A stretch of 64,000 bases of DNA from Serratia sp. PL17 (GCF_017832355.1 NZ_JAFIBY010000010.1:1-64000); one strand, 5' to 3'; shown: positions 9,995-19,471, counted from the first letter of the stretch. Made by a program: numbers and translations. The notes: generated by a model from the sequence alone, not told the origin.

Positions 9995-10016
9995 AAGGGG
10001 CCACGGCCCCTTTTTT
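9995..10016 (+). terminator. First terminator downstream of mscS
   Basis: AAGGGGCC and GGCCCCTT form an 8-bp stem around a very short loop, followed by a T-run. It lies 6 nt after the mscS stop. Confidence 0.85.
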
Positions 10017-10023
10017 ACTGCCG

Positions 10024-10062
10024 GCCGAGGCGAGATCCCAGGGATGTCGCCTCGGCTTTTTT
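10024..10062 (+). terminator. Second terminator downstream of mscS
   Basis: GCCGAGGCGA and TCGCCTCGGC form a perfect 10-bp stem with a 13-nt loop, followed by six T. It stacks directly behind the first terminator and protects the convergent MFS gene. It has no T-run in the opposite direction. Confidence 0.85.
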
Positions 10063-10068
10063 GTTGGA

Positions 10069-11418
10069 TCAGTGTGGCAAAGCGGACGCTGGCGTGGGTA
10101 CGCGGCGGTGCGAGCTGAGCCGGTAGAGCAGGAATATGGCGGCAGAACCCACCAACACCGGCATCGCCAGCCAGATAAAGAACACCTCAGACGAACCCGC
10201 AGTGACAATCATCCAGGCACCGAGCATGGATCCCACGATTGAACCGAAGCGCCCGCTCGCCATCGCCCAGCTGACCCCCGTGACGCGGGCCGCGGTGGGA
10301 TAGATCGTGGCGGACACCAGGTTCAGACCGTTCTGCGCACCAGCCACGCCGAAACCGATCAGGAACACCGTGGTCGCCAGCGTGTAGACATCCCCCATCA
10401 GGTAACCGGTGGCGCCGACAACCAGCGCTGCACCCAGGTAGGACAGAGCAAGTACCCGGTATGGCCCGACGCGGTCCATCAGCAGCGCCATAAGGATAGC
10501 TCCGAGCGTCCCACCCAGTGGCACCATTGCCCCAATGCGCGACGCGTGCACGATATCGTAACCGGCATCTTTGAGAATACTCGGCAGCCAACTGGTGAGC
10601 TGGTAAAACACGAACAGCGAACAGAAGAATGCCACCCACAGCAACAGGGTGCGCACCGCACGGCCTTCGATAAACAGGTGCGATATCGGCGATCTGGCCT
10701 GTACTGGACGTTCGTCATCGACAATCGTTACGCCTGCCCAGTTTTTGCCGGTGATGCGTTCGACCACGTGGCGCAGGCGATCGGCATGTTTTGGGCTGGA
10801 AGTCATAAAGCGTACTGATTCGGGCATTTGCCAGGCCAGCAGCGGCAGCAACAGCAGCGGGGCAATGCCGCCGAACATCAACAGGCCACGCCAACCGAAT
10901 GCAGGGATAATTTGCCCGGCGAGCAGGCCACCCAGCGCCAAACCGGCGGTAAAGCCGCTCCAACTCAGTGTGACCATGATCATACGGCGACGCGCCGGCG
11001 AGTACTCCGAACTGAGGGTGATGCAGGTGGGCATCGCACCGCCTAAACCGATGCCGGTGATTAACCGCAGCAGAGTCAGCGACTCGATTGAATGGGTATA
11101 GGCAGAGGCCAGAGTGCCGCCGCCAAAGATCAGTATCGAAACGAGCAGTACGCGTTTGCGGCCGATGGCATCGGCGACCGGGCCGAAGACTAAACTGCCA
11201 ATCAAAAGGCCGAACAACCCGGCACCGAATGCGGGAGATAACTGCGCAGGCAGCAGGCCCCACTCTTCACGCAAGGCCGGGGCGATATAGCCGATGATGG
11301 CCGTGTCAAAACCGTCCAGCAAGACGATCAGAAAACACAGCGTGAGGATCAGAATCTGATAGGGCGAGATCTTGGCGCTGTCGATGATCTCGCTGATACG
11401 AGCGGTGTTTTGGCTCAT
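10069..11418 (-). CDS. MFS transporter, aromatic acid:H+ symporter type
   Basis: A 449-residue transporter with 12 predicted membrane segments. The first helix carries LDGFDTAIIGYIAP, typical of the AAHS family (PcaK, BenK, MhpT). The MFS loop motif GPVADAIGRKRVL follows helix 2. AAHS carriers import aromatic or hydroxylated acids together with protons. No aromatic catabolic genes lie nearby, so the substrate is open; transport of another organic acid is possible given the tricarboxylate-type carrier in the same block. It is an isolated gene transcribed toward the mscS terminators. Confidence 0.85.
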   Translation of the reverse strand: MSQNTARISEIIDSAKISPYQILILTLCFLIVLLDGFDTAIIGYIAPALREEWGLLPAQLSPAFGAGLFGLLIGSLVFGPVADAIGRKRVLLVSILIFGGGTLASAYTHSIESLTLLRLITGIGLGGAMPTCITLSSEYSPARRRMIMVTLSWSGFTAGLALGGLLAGQIIPAFGWRGLLMFGGIAPLLLLPLLAWQMPESVRFMTSSPKHADRLRHVVERITGKNWAGVTIVDDERPVQARSPISHLFIEGRAVRTLLLWVAFFCSLFVFYQLTSWLPSILKDAGYDIVHASRIGAMVPLGGTLGAILMALLMDRVGPYRVLALSYLGAALVVGATGYLMGDVYTLATTVFLIGFGVAGAQNGLNLVSATIYPTAARVTGVSWAMASGRFGSIVGSMLGAWMIVTAGSSEVFFIWLAMPVLVGSAAIFLLYRLSSHRRVPTPASALPH

Positions 11419-11851
11419 GATAGTTCCACTTTATTCGTCTGGTGTGGAGCTGGCTGGAGGGCAGAGTAGGCGTCAGGTTCCTTCTGAAACGGGCCTGATC
11501 CAAAGCCGCTTTGGCTGGCGTGGTATAGAAATACGAGTATACCTCAGAGAGGAGACATTGAGAGGGGGGCGTGGGGGAGATGATGCGGGTGAGCTTGCAG
11601 TGACTGGCAATTACTCTGACACATAACCAACCCGGCACCCTCAAATCCTAGCGTCAGCTCAGTGCCAGAAACAGATGTTGCTAATACAACAGCGAGCTGC
11701 CTCATGAATACCTGAATAGCCGGTCACTCAGAAGAGTACCGGCTGATGATAGAAAAAACGGAAATTTCAAAAAGTGAGTGGAACTAAGGTGGATATGATT
11801 ACCGTGTGTTAAGGTGAATCATTGATAACTTTACTGGGTGTGATGTAATAA
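11419..11851. other. Intergenic region between the AAHS carrier and a small ORF
   Basis: 433 bp that should include the promoter of the MFS gene (minus strand). A 7-bp hairpin (AGCCGGT 11718-11724 / ACCGGCT 11738-11744) lies inside, without a T-run on either strand. I see no convincing gene and no match to a known RNA. Confidence 0.4.
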
Positions 11852-12088
11852 ATGGAGAAGATCGAACGTCGGTTTCAGCGCTGGAAAGTCATTATGGTTC
11901 CGGGGGAGAAATCCTATGAAAGCTGGGATGAAATGGTGACCGGTGAAAACTTTCCAGAAGAGGCTAGACAAAAATATAAAACGCATCGTACTAAGGCAAT
12001 CGATCGGACGTTGAACCAACCCGGTTACGTTCATACCATGTCCGAGAATGGAATCACTGTCCGGTACCGAATGGAACGCTGGCGTTGA
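11852..12088 (+). CDS. Small hypothetical protein, 78 residues
   Basis: I do not recognise this protein. It is charged and soluble, rich in Arg, Lys and Glu, with no signal peptide, membrane segment or cysteine motif. Its amphipathic, mixed-charge composition looks more like a real small protein than random sequence. The opposite-strand open frame over the same DNA has an implausible composition. There is no clear ribosome-binding site before ATG 11852, which lowers confidence. It lies between the AAHS carrier (divergent) and the LysR gene (same direction, 286 nt downstream). Confidence 0.4.
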   Translation: MEKIERRFQRWKVIMVPGEKSYESWDEMVTGENFPEEARQKYKTHRTKAIDRTLNQPGYVHTMSENGITVRYRMERWR

Positions 12089-12374
12089 ACGTGCGTAGCA
12101 GCAGGAGTACAGGGGGGGTATATCAAATATAACGGTAACAATCAGTCGTTGTGAGCGTAATGTCTGCTGCTCGCTCATAGCTGACCGCCAGTATCATGCT
12201 TTTTGGGGTGTCATCAGGTGTTCATCGTGTGGCAGGTGGTCATTTCCAGTCATGGCCGCCAGTATGTAAGGTGTCGGCGATGAGGGTGGCAGGCCAATCT
12301 TTAAAAAGTTGCTGTTGTCCAAGATGTGGCTATCATCTTTTCTTTAAACTGCCCTGAAAGGACTGCCTGCCGCT

Positions 12375-13274
12375 ATGCCCGTGAATTTTGATCTGAACGA
12401 TCTCTATGCTTTCCGTGCGTTGGTTGAATACGGTAATTTTCGGCTTGCCGCAGAGTCCATCTGCCTTTCACAGTCAGCATTGAGCCGCAGGATAGAGAAG
12501 CTGGAATCAGCGCTGGGTATTAAGTTGTTCGACAGAACAACCAGGCGCGTTACGCTGACACTTTATGGGCAGACCTTCGCCGAGCGCTCAGATCAGCTAC
12601 TGATGAATGTTGAGCTGGTTCTGGCTGATATCAATAAGGTCAGTCAGGATCGCGTTGGGCTGGTAACGGTCGCGACCGTGCCCTCGGCGGCCTACTATTT
12701 TATGCCTGACGTGATTCGCAGTTTCCAGGCCCGCTATCCTCGGGTACGGGTTAAGCTTATCGATAGCAGTGCAGGTAACGTCATTGAAGCCGTTGCCAGT
12801 GGGCAGGCTGATTTCGGTATCTGTTTTGCGAGAACCCTGCAATCCAATATCGAGTTTCTGCCGTTGGTCGCGGATGTTTATGTGGCTGCCTGCAGGCGCG
12901 ATCACCCCATCGCCGGTAAAAAAAGTCTGACCTGGCGCGAGTTTTATCAGCAAGACTATGTAGGGCTGGATAAGACGTCAGGTAATCGCAATTTGCTCGA
13001 TCAGATGCTGGAGCACATCATTCCTGAGCGCCCCAGCATCTGCGAAACCCGGCATGTCACGACCATGCTGGGTATGGTTGAAGCGGGGATAGGCATTGCT
13101 GCGGTACCCGCCATGTCGATGCCGGCCTCAGAGCATTCGGTACTGACACACCTGCCACTGACAGATCCGGTAGTGAAGCGCACGGTTGGCCTGATCAGGC
13201 GCAGCGGGCGTTTGCAATCCTATGTTGCCGCCGAGTTGGAAAAGCTAATCACTGAACAGTATCACTCTGCTTAA
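12375..13274 (+). CDS. LysR-family transcriptional regulator
   Basis: A 299-residue LysR-type regulator. The winged helix-turn-helix spans about residues 6-65 (AAESICLSQSALSRRIEKLE). A type-2 periplasmic-binding-like co-inducer domain follows from about residue 92 (VTVATVPSAAYYFMPDVI). Such proteins usually activate a nearby operon when they bind a pathway metabolite. Its 3' end overlaps the convergent ModA-like gene by 26 nt. It is the likely regulator of the tail-to-tail operon encoding that protein and the citrate/tricarballylate-type carrier. No other regulator lies in this part of the block. Confidence 0.9.
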   Translation: MPVNFDLNDLYAFRALVEYGNFRLAAESICLSQSALSRRIEKLESALGIKLFDRTTRRVTLTLYGQTFAERSDQLLMNVELVLADINKVSQDRVGLVTVATVPSAAYYFMPDVIRSFQARYPRVRVKLIDSSAGNVIEAVASGQADFGICFARTLQSNIEFLPLVADVYVAACRRDHPIAGKKSLTWREFYQQDYVGLDKTSGNRNLLDQMLEHIIPERPSICETRHVTTMLGMVEAGIGIAAVPAMSMPASEHSVLTHLPLTDPVVKRTVGLIRRSGRLQSYVAAELEKLITEQYHSA

Positions 13275-14055
13275 CGGGTGGCGCAGTCTTCACCGTTCTC
13301 ATCCCGGTGGCGCGAATAATGTCTTGCGCCTGGGCGGAAGACAGGAAGTCCAATAGCGCTTTGCCTTCCTGGCGATGTTCTGCCTTGAGGATGACCGCGC
13401 CGGCAAAGCGGGTGATGTACTGGACATTTTCAGGCAATTCACCAATAAAGGTGACGCCCGGAACAGGGAGCAACTCACTGACTTGCTGGAAGCCTATCGC
13501 ATATTTCCCTTTTGCTACCTCGCTGGCCACCGGAATGCGTTCAACCTTATGTGCTTTTTCTTTCACCTTGTCTTCAATACCCAGCTTTTTGAATAGCTGG
13601 TTGCTGATATACAGGCCGCTGGCACTGTCAGAATAGGCAATGGACTTAGCCTGTAGCAGGGTTTTGCGCAGATTTGCATCTTGTTTGATATTGGGTTTAG
13701 GGTCGCCTTGCTTAACCACCATACCAATCGGTGAATCGGCCAGTTCCACGCGCGAACCCGGTTGGATCCAGTTATCCTTTTCCAAATTCGTTAGTGCATC
13801 ACCCACCATAATCACTACATCGGCTTTTTCTCCGCGAGCCAGGCGCGCGGGGATCGCCTGGGGCGTCTTGCCCATAGAGGGACCGGACACCAAGATGATT
13901 TTGTCGCCACTCTTTGCTTCAAATTGCGGAGCCAGTTTTTCCAGTGCGGCTTTAAAGCCGCCTGAAATCATGACGGTCACCTCTTTGGCCATCGCACCTG
14001 TGCTGACAGAGAGGAGTACCAGGGTGGCGAAGAGTGGGCGATAAATTTTTTGCAT
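13249..14055 (-). CDS. ModA-family periplasmic protein; candidate aconitate isomerase
   Basis: A 268-residue secreted protein (signal peptide cleaved near AMA-KE, residue 23) with the type-2 periplasmic-binding fold of molybdate-binding ModA. Visible conserved stretches are ISGGFKAALEKLAP, SGPSMGKTPQAIPARL and KADVVIMVGD. No ABC permease or ATPase is nearby. Instead it lies 16 nt downstream of a citrate/tricarballylate-type carrier in the same operon. Periplasmic aconitate isomerase from Pseudomonas is known to belong to the ModA-like family. The linkage here makes isomerisation of trans- to cis-aconitate before uptake the best guess. A true solute-binding role is the alternative. Confidence 0.6.
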   Translation of the reverse strand: MQKIYRPLFATLVLLSVSTGAMAKEVTVMISGGFKAALEKLAPQFEAKSGDKIILVSGPSMGKTPQAIPARLARGEKADVVIMVGDALTNLEKDNWIQPGSRVELADSPIGMVVKQGDPKPNIKQDANLRKTLLQAKSIAYSDSASGLYISNQLFKKLGIEDKVKEKAHKVERIPVASEVAKGKYAIGFQQVSELLPVPGVTFIGELPENVQYITRFAGAVILKAEHRQEGKALLDFLSSAQAQDIIRATGMRTVKTAPPVKQSDTVQ

Positions 14056-14071
14056 GACGAGACCCCCTGAT

Positions 14072-15367
14072 TTAACGTGCGGTTAGTAGTGATAACGTGC
14101 GACGACGGTACAAATACAACGTCGCCAGTAAGGCACACAGAGCAGCAAAACTCATCCAGTAGCCGGGGGAGGCTTTATCGCCGGTGTACTCGATCAGTGC
14201 GGTAGAAATAACAGGCGTAAATCCGCCAAAGACAGCGGTTGCCAGACTGTAGGCCAGCGAGAAACCGGCAACCCGGACCTCTGTAGGCATGATCTCTGTT
14301 AACGCCGGGATCATGGCACCGTTGTAGAGCCCATAGATGAAGGACAGCCACAGCAACACGCTGAGCATCATGGAAAAACTGGGGGCTTCAGCAAGCAGGC
14401 TAAGGGCCGGATACGCAGTGAACAGCGCCAGCAACGCCATGGTAATCAACACCGACTTACGGCCAAAACGGTCTGACAGCGCACCCCCTACCGGCAGCCA
14501 GAAGAAGTTAGATACCGCGACCAGCAGGGTCACCAGCAGGCTGTCAGAGGCGCTGAGCATCAACACTTTTTTACCGAAGGTGGGTGCATACACGGTAATC
14601 AGATAAAACGCGGTGGTGGTCATGGCGACCATCAGCATGCCGGCAATAACCACCTGCCAGTTTGCCAAGAGGGTTTTAAACACATCGTGCATCGCCAGAT
14701 GCTTGCGACGGGCGTTAAACTCTTGGGTCTCTTCCAGATTACGGCGCAGGAAAAAAATGAAAGGCACAATCAAGCAGCCGAACAGGAAAGGCAGACGCCA
14801 GCCCCATTCGCGAATGACGCTTTCTTCCATGGCTGCATTCAGTGCGAACCCCATAGCCGCGGCCACCATAATGGCCACTTGCTGACTACCTGACTGCCAG
14901 CTGGTGTAAAATCCTTTACGGCCTGGTGTGGCAATCTCAGCCAGGTAAACGGATACGCCGCCCAGCTCAGCCCCCGCTGAGAAGCCTTGCAATAAACGGC
15001 CGCCCAGTACCAGCAGTGGCGCCCACAGGCCGATGGTCTGATAGGACGGGATGAGGACAATCAGAAAGGTCCCAGCAGCCATGATCGACAGGGTTACAAT
15101 CAGCCCTTTACGTCTGCCGACTTTATCAATGTACGCCCCCAGTACGATGGCACCGATAGGACGCATCAGAAAACCCGCGCCAAAGACCGCGAAGGTCATC
15201 ATCAGCGAGGCAAACTCACTGCTGGCTGGAAAGAATGTATGAGCGATGTAGGTGGCATAAAATCCGAACAGAAAAAAATCAAATTGCTCCAGAAAGTTGC
15301 CAGAGGTAACGCGCAGTATCGCGCTGGTTCTTGCCCGAGTCGTCATTGGTGCGTTAGGGGGATGCAT
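14072..15367 (-). CDS. Citrate/tricarballylate-type MFS proton symporter
   Basis: A 431-residue MHS-family carrier, very similar in sequence pattern to CitA/TcuC. The N-terminus reads [20 protein letters not shown] and is followed by [21 protein letters not shown], a typical MHS loop. Twelve membrane segments are expected. CitA takes up citrate with protons and TcuC takes up tricarballylate; cis-aconitate is chemically close to both. The start at ATG 15367 follows a GGAG 6-7 nt upstream. It is the first gene of a two-gene operon with the ModA-like protein, facing the LysR gene. No tcuA/tcuB oxidation genes are present, which argues against tricarballylate as the real substrate. Confidence 0.85.
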   Translation of the reverse strand: MHPPNAPMTTRARTSAILRVTSGNFLEQFDFFLFGFYATYIAHTFFPASSEFASLMMTFAVFGAGFLMRPIGAIVLGAYIDKVGRRKGLIVTLSIMAAGTFLIVLIPSYQTIGLWAPLLVLGGRLLQGFSAGAELGGVSVYLAEIATPGRKGFYTSWQSGSQQVAIMVAAAMGFALNAAMEESVIREWGWRLPFLFGCLIVPFIFFLRRNLEETQEFNARRKHLAMHDVFKTLLANWQVVIAGMLMVAMTTTAFYLITVYAPTFGKKVLMLSASDSLLVTLLVAVSNFFWLPVGGALSDRFGRKSVLITMALLALFTAYPALSLLAEAPSFSMMLSVLLWLSFIYGLYNGAMIPALTEIMPTEVRVAGFSLAYSLATAVFGGFTPVISTALIEYTGDKASPGYWMSFAALCALLATLYLYRRRTLSLLTAR

Positions 15368-15464
15368 CTTTATCTCCAGTTTGTCATTGACGCTTTTACT
15401 GCGCCTGTTACTGCAGACTGGATCAGGAAAATGAAGTAAATAAGCGCATTAAACTCATAAACTG

Positions 15465-15479
15465 ATGCGTGTAACGCAT
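15465..15479. promoter_or_regulatory. Candidate LysR operator upstream of the carrier/ModA-like operon
   Basis: ATGCGT, 3 nt, ACGCAT form an inverted repeat about 100 bp upstream of the carrier start codon. A further GCGCAT half-site lies about 20 bp closer to the gene. The position and dyad fit a LysR activator site for the regulator at 12375-13274. No T-N11-A core was rigorously confirmed. Confidence 0.3.
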
Positions 15480-15696
15480 GAATTGATATTAACAATTGCG
15501 CGCGACAAGCTGTAACGTGCCATTAACACACGTGCCTTGTTTTACTTTGCTGGCAGCACGCTAAAAACTGCGTGCGTGTTTTGTGATAAGGATCATACGA
15601 GGGGTTGAGGTTGAAAGATGCTGAGAGGGCGAGAAAGAGGAGGGCGTCCCCCCGGTTTTGAAGAACCGGCCGCAATTCTCGCGCTTTGATATGTCT

Positions 15697-15720
15697 GGCA
15701 GACGCCTGGCGGCGTCTGCC
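15697..15720 (-). repeat. Perfect hairpin past the end of the yia operon
   Basis: GGCAGACGCC and GGCGTCTGCC form a 10-bp stem with a TGGC loop, about 50 nt after the sgbE stop codon on the minus strand. Neither strand has a T-run beyond it, so it is not a textbook terminator. It could stabilise the 3' end of the operon mRNA. Confidence 0.5.
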
Positions 15721-15770
15721 ACGAAGGATATTTATGAAAAGGGTTGTCTGTGAGTGCGGGCTAATCCGAC

Positions 15771-16472
15771 TTACTGTCCGTAATAAGCATTTTTACCGTG
15801 CTTACGCAGGTAATGTTTATCCAGCAGCGCCGGTTGCATGCTGTGAATACCGGGCGTCAGCTGACGTGAAAAAATCCCCATATAGGCAATCTCTTCCAGT
15901 ACCACGGCGTTATGCACCGCGCTGTGTGCGTCCTTGCCCCAGGCAAAGGGCCCGTGTGAATTGACCAATACCGCCGGAATGGCATTTGGATCGATACCGC
16001 GGCGGCGGAAGGTGTCAATAATCACCTTGCCGGTTTCCAGTTCGTATTCATGCTCTATTTCGTCTTCGGTCATTAGGCGGGTGCAGGGAATCGCGCCGTA
16101 GAAGTAGTCGGCATGAGTGGTACCCCAGGCGGGGATGTCCAACCCGGCCTGGGCCCAGATGGTGGCGTGGCGTGAGTGGGTGTGAACGATGCCGCCAATG
16201 TCGGCAAACTCACGGTAAAGCGCCAGATGGGTGGCGGTGTCGGAAGAGGGCTTTTTGGTGCCTTCCCGGGTTTGGCCACTGGCGAGATCGACCACGACCA
16301 TGTCCTCGGCGGTCATGTGTTCATACTCCACGCCGGAGGGTTTGATCACCACGAGCCCGCGCTCGCGATCGACGGCGCTGACGTTGCCCCAGGTGAAGGT
16401 CACCAGGTTGTGGCGCGGCAGGTCGAGGTTGGCTTCCAGCACCTGTTGTTTAAGCTGTGGCAGCGTTAGCAT
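15771..16472 (-). CDS. sgbE: L-ribulose-5-phosphate 4-epimerase
   Basis: A 233-residue class II aldolase-fold epimerase that converts L-ribulose 5-phosphate to D-xylulose 5-phosphate, the last step of the yia pathway. Conserved AraD-family stretches are visible: [16 protein letters not shown], the zinc-binding [15 protein letters not shown], and [12 protein letters not shown]. The start at ATG 16472 gives the family length (E. coli SgbE 231); the open frame continues upstream but only inside sgbU. It overlaps the sgbU stop by 7 nt. It is the last gene of the operon. UlaF is an equally good name by sequence; the yia context decides for SgbE (YiaS). Confidence 0.9.
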   Translation of the reverse strand: MLTLPQLKQQVLEANLDLPRHNLVTFTWGNVSAVDRERGLVVIKPSGVEYEHMTAEDMVVVDLASGQTREGTKKPSSDTATHLALYREFADIGGIVHTHSRHATIWAQAGLDIPAWGTTHADYFYGAIPCTRLMTEDEIEHEYELETGKVIIDTFRRRGIDPNAIPAVLVNSHGPFAWGKDAHSAVHNAVVLEEIAYMGIFSRQLTPGIHSMQPALLDKHYLRKHGKNAYYGQ

Positions 16473-17326
16473 GTTATACCCCCTTGTTGCATTTTTTGTT
16501 CGATCCACCGGCGTGCCTGGACAATCTCGGCCACCGGTTCTTCGGCTTTTTCGGTCCACATTTCGATCAGGAAAGCGCCGCGATAGTTAAGCTGTTTCAA
16601 GGTGCTGAAGACGGCGACAAAGTCGACGCAGCCTTCACCAAAGGGTACGTCGCGGAACTGCCCCGGTGAGTTTTCAGTGACCGGATAGGTGTCTTTCAAA
16701 TGGATGGCCGCGATGCGGTCAATGCCCAGCGCCAGCTCCTGCCCTACGTCATTGCCCCAGGCGCTGAGGTTGCCAACGTCCGGATAGACCGTGAACCACG
16801 GCGATGCCAGGCAGGCGTCCCAGGCCTTCCACTTGCTGATCGAGTTCATAAAGGCGGTGTCCATAATCTCCACCGCCAGCATCACCTGGGCGGCGGCAGC
16901 GCGTTCGACCGCCCACTGCATGCCTTCGGTGAAGCGGGCGAGGGTGCTTTCGTCCTGCTGTTCGTAATAGACGTCATAACCGGCCAGCTGAATGGTGCGG
17001 ATACCGACGTCCTTCGCCAGTTGGATCGCCTGTTCCATTACCTCGAAAGCGCGTTGGCGCAGTGCATCGTCATGGCTGCCGAACGGAAAGCGGCGGTGGC
17101 CGGACAGACACATCGACGGGATACTGATACCGGTTTCCAGCATGGCGCTGACCAGCGACAGCCGCTGTTCTTTGCTCCAGCTCAGGCGTGCCAGCCGTTC
17201 ATCGCTTTCATCCACCGACATTTCGACAAAATCAAAGCCGCAGGCTTTAGCCAATGCCAGCCGTTCGGGCCAGGTCAGGTGCTTCGGCAAGGCTTTTTCA
17301 TAAATTCCCAATGGGTGCTGACGCAT
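16466..17326 (-). CDS. sgbU: L-ribulose-5-phosphate (L-xylulose-5-phosphate) 3-epimerase
   Basis: A 286-residue TIM-barrel epimerase of the UlaE/SgbU family. It converts L-xylulose 5-phosphate to L-ribulose 5-phosphate. The start ATG 17326 follows GGAG at 17335-17338 on the minus strand and gives the exact length of E. coli SgbU. Family stretches include [20 protein letters not shown] near the N-terminus and the metal-binding residues in VEIMDT and [10 protein letters not shown]. It begins 1 nt after the sgbH stop and overlaps sgbE by 7 nt. It is step four of the yia pathway. Confidence 0.9.
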   Translation of the reverse strand: MRQHPLGIYEKALPKHLTWPERLALAKACGFDFVEMSVDESDERLARLSWSKEQRLSLVSAMLETGISIPSMCLSGHRRFPFGSHDDALRQRAFEVMEQAIQLAKDVGIRTIQLAGYDVYYEQQDESTLARFTEGMQWAVERAAAAQVMLAVEIMDTAFMNSISKWKAWDACLASPWFTVYPDVGNLSAWGNDVGQELALGIDRIAAIHLKDTYPVTENSPGQFRDVPFGEGCVDFVAVFSTLKQLNYRGAFLIEMWTEKAEEPVAEIVQARRWIEQKMQQGGITC

Positions 17327-17327
17327 A

Positions 17328-17984
17328 TCAACTTCTCCAGATGTCATCAATGGCGGCGCGGAACTGACCGGCGGCGGCCAGCGGATCGGCAGCCTCCGCC
17401 AACGCTCTGCCGACGATAAAAGCGGTAACGGCGATGTCTTTAAACAGCGGTAAATCGCGCGGCGTGATACCCCCGGTAACCGACAGTTCAATGCCCAGAT
17501 CCGACAAGGCTTTCATCAGATCCAAATCTTGTTTGCCCCAGGTTTGTCCACTGGCCTGCGCGTCGCGGCCACGGTGATAAATCGCCTGACGGATGCCGAG
17601 CGCACGCCACTGTTTGGCATCCTCCAACGTCCAGCGACCAAACAGCTCAATCTGGATATCCCCCTGGTGCTGTTGCGCCACGTCCAGTGCGCTGGCCATG
17701 GTGGCCAGCGGGGCGGCACAGATGACGGTCATCCAATTGGCCCCGTGACCGAAGGCCTGCTGCGCCAGCGTGCCACCGGCATCGGCGACTTTCAGATCGG
17801 CCACCAACGTATGTTGCGGGCAGCGTTCGCGCAGTGCGCTTACTGCCTGAATACCGGCGCTGATGCATAAAATGGTGCCGGCCTCGATGATGTCGACGTG
17901 CGGCTGCAGACGCTCCGCCGTCTGCAGGGCGGCGCCCAACTGGGTGTGATCGAGCGCCAGTTGCAAGCGGGGTTTATTGCTCAT
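17328..17984 (-). CDS. sgbH: 3-keto-L-gulonate-6-phosphate decarboxylase
   Basis: A 218-residue member of the orotidine-monophosphate decarboxylase suprafamily. It decarboxylates 3-keto-L-gulonate 6-phosphate to L-xylulose 5-phosphate with Mg2+. The conserved LALDHT at the N-terminus, EAGT (metal ligand Glu) and the DLKVADAGG motif carrying the catalytic Asp/Lys are all visible. Length matches E. coli SgbH (220). Its ATG overlaps the lyxK stop as ATGA, so the two are translationally coupled. It is step three of the yia pathway. Confidence 0.93.
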   Translation of the reverse strand: MSNKPRLQLALDHTQLGAALQTAERLQPHVDIIEAGTILCISAGIQAVSALRERCPQHTLVADLKVADAGGTLAQQAFGHGANWMTVICAAPLATMASALDVAQQHQGDIQIELFGRWTLEDAKQWRALGIRQAIYHRGRDAQASGQTWGKQDLDLMKALSDLGIELSVTGGITPRDLPLFKDIAVTAFIVGRALAEAADPLAAAGQFRAAIDDIWRS

Positions 17985-19471
17985 AGGGCCTCCTTTTGGG
18001 GGGATTGCAGCGTGTGTAACGTCGCCACCAGCGCCTGATAACGGCGATATTTTTTACCGTAAGCCTCGGCGGCGGTGGCGTCAGGCAGCACCTGTTCGAA
18101 GCGCGGTGCCAGTGCCCGCTGGGCGGCGGTGAAATCGCTGAATGCGCCGCTGCCGACCATCGCTGCCATGGCGGCGCCCAGACAGCCGGTTTCTTCCACC
18201 TGCGGCAGTTCCACCGGCAGGCCGCTAACGTCGGCGAACATCTGCATCCAGGGGGCAGACTTGGCCGGGCCACCGGTAACGCGCAGGGCGGTGGCCGCAG
18301 GGAAGCGTTGCCGCATGCGGTTGAGGTGGGTCATATGACAGAACACCACGCCTTCGTAGATTGCCTGCACCAGATGTTCACGCTGGTGGAAGGCCTGCAT
18401 GCCATGGAAGCTGGCGCTCAATCCAAGCCCGGCGTTGGATCCGTATAGGAAGGGAACAAACAGCAGGCTGCTGTCGGCCTTCGGCAGCGTTGCCACCCAG
18501 TCGTTGAGCTGGGCGTAATCGTCTAGCCCCCATTGGCGGCAGAACCACTCCAGGTTGGCGGCGGAGGTGGGGCTCGCTTCGTGCACAATATATTTGCCAG
18601 CCTCGGCGTGGCGCCCATAAACAAAGGGGTGTTCGAACCCTTCGGTAATGCTGTCGGTGATGCCGCTGGTGACTGACCAGGTCCCCATCACGGCATTGAG
18701 CCGCGTCTCGTCGTGCAACCCGGCGCACAGCGCGGTGGACACCACGTCGAACAGCCCGCCGACCACTGGCGTACCCACCAACAGCCCGGTGGCTGCCGCG
18801 GCGGTAGCGTTGACCTGCCCGGCGATCTCGGCTGAGCCGACGATGGGCGGCAGTGCGGGCATGATGTCGCCGATGCCCAGCAACTGCGCCAGCGCCGTGT
18901 CATAGCGCCCGTCCGCCATGTGGTAAAGATTGGATTCGGAGATATTGGTTTCTTCACAGGCCAACTCGCCGGTCAGGCAGTAGCGCAGATAATCGTGCGC
19001 CATCAATACGCTGCCAATTTGGCGGTAGCGTTCAGGCTGGTGTTGCCGTACCCAGCGCAACAGCGATACCGGGTGACCGGTCCACAGGGTTTGTCGGGTC
19101 TGCGGATAGAGCGTCTGCGGCATGCCCTGCTTCTGCCATTCTTGCACCAGCGTCAGTGCGCGCTGGTCAGAAGACAACATGGCATTGCCCAGCGGCTGCC
19201 CTTGCTTGTTCAGCAGAAAGGCACCTTTGCCCTGCGCCGAGATGCCGACGGCCTGAATATCACCGGCGGCGATGTTGTTACGGGTCAGCACGTCGCGGAT
19301 CACCTCGGCGGCGGTGTGCCACAGTGCGGGCATATCCCGTTCCGCCCAGCCGGGCTGCGGTGCGATAATCTCCAGATTGCGGCGTGCAATGCCCAATTCT
19401 GTGCCCCGACGGTCATACAGTCCGGCTTTGATAAAGGTGCCGCCGCAGTCCAACCCCAGCCAATATTCCAT
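17981..19471 (-). CDS. lyxK: L-xylulose / 3-keto-L-gulonate kinase
   Basis: A 496-residue FGGY-family carbohydrate kinase. The phosphate-binding LGLDCGGTFIKAGLYD lies at the N-terminus, and the C-terminal ATP-binding part contains VTGGPAKSAPWMQMFADV. In the yia operon LyxK phosphorylates 3-keto-L-gulonate to its 6-phosphate; it can also act on L-xylulose. The start at ATG 19471 gives the family length (E. coli 498) and overlaps the yiaX2 stop as TAATG. A start nine codons upstream lies inside yiaX2 and is less likely. Confidence 0.92.
   Translation of the reverse strand: MEYWLGLDCGGTFIKAGLYDRRGTELGIARRNLEIIAPQPGWAERDMPALWHTAAEVIRDVLTRNNIAAGDIQAVGISAQGKGAFLLNKQGQPLGNAMLSSDQRALTLVQEWQKQGMPQTLYPQTRQTLWTGHPVSLLRWVRQHQPERYRQIGSVLMAHDYLRYCLTGELACEETNISESNLYHMADGRYDTALAQLLGIGDIMPALPPIVGSAEIAGQVNATAAAATGLLVGTPVVGGLFDVVSTALCAGLHDETRLNAVMGTWSVTSGITDSITEGFEHPFVYGRHAEAGKYIVHEASPTSAANLEWFCRQWGLDDYAQLNDWVATLPKADSSLLFVPFLYGSNAGLGLSASFHGMQAFHQREHLVQAIYEGVVFCHMTHLNRMRQRFPAATALRVTGGPAKSAPWMQMFADVSGLPVELPQVEETGCLGAAMAAMVGSGAFSDFTAAQRALAPRFEQVLPDATAAEAYGKKYRRYQALVATLHTLQSPQKEAL

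Larger units (their letters stand above)
15368..15770. other. Intergenic region between the tricarboxylate carrier and the yia operon end
   Basis: 403 bp. It holds the promoter of the carrier/ModA-like operon (minus strand), including an inverted repeat at 15465-15479 listed separately. It also holds a perfect 10-bp hairpin at 15697-15720 past the end of sgbE. No gene was found. Confidence 0.5.

Noticed and set aside
11831-12178. Minus-strand open frame over the small ORF at 11852
   Set aside because: The translation looks random, and the plus-strand frame has a much more protein-like composition.
13249-14055. Molybdate-binding protein ModA
   Set aside because: No modB/modC partner is present, and the gene shares an operon with an organic-acid carrier; the fold alone does not show the ligand.
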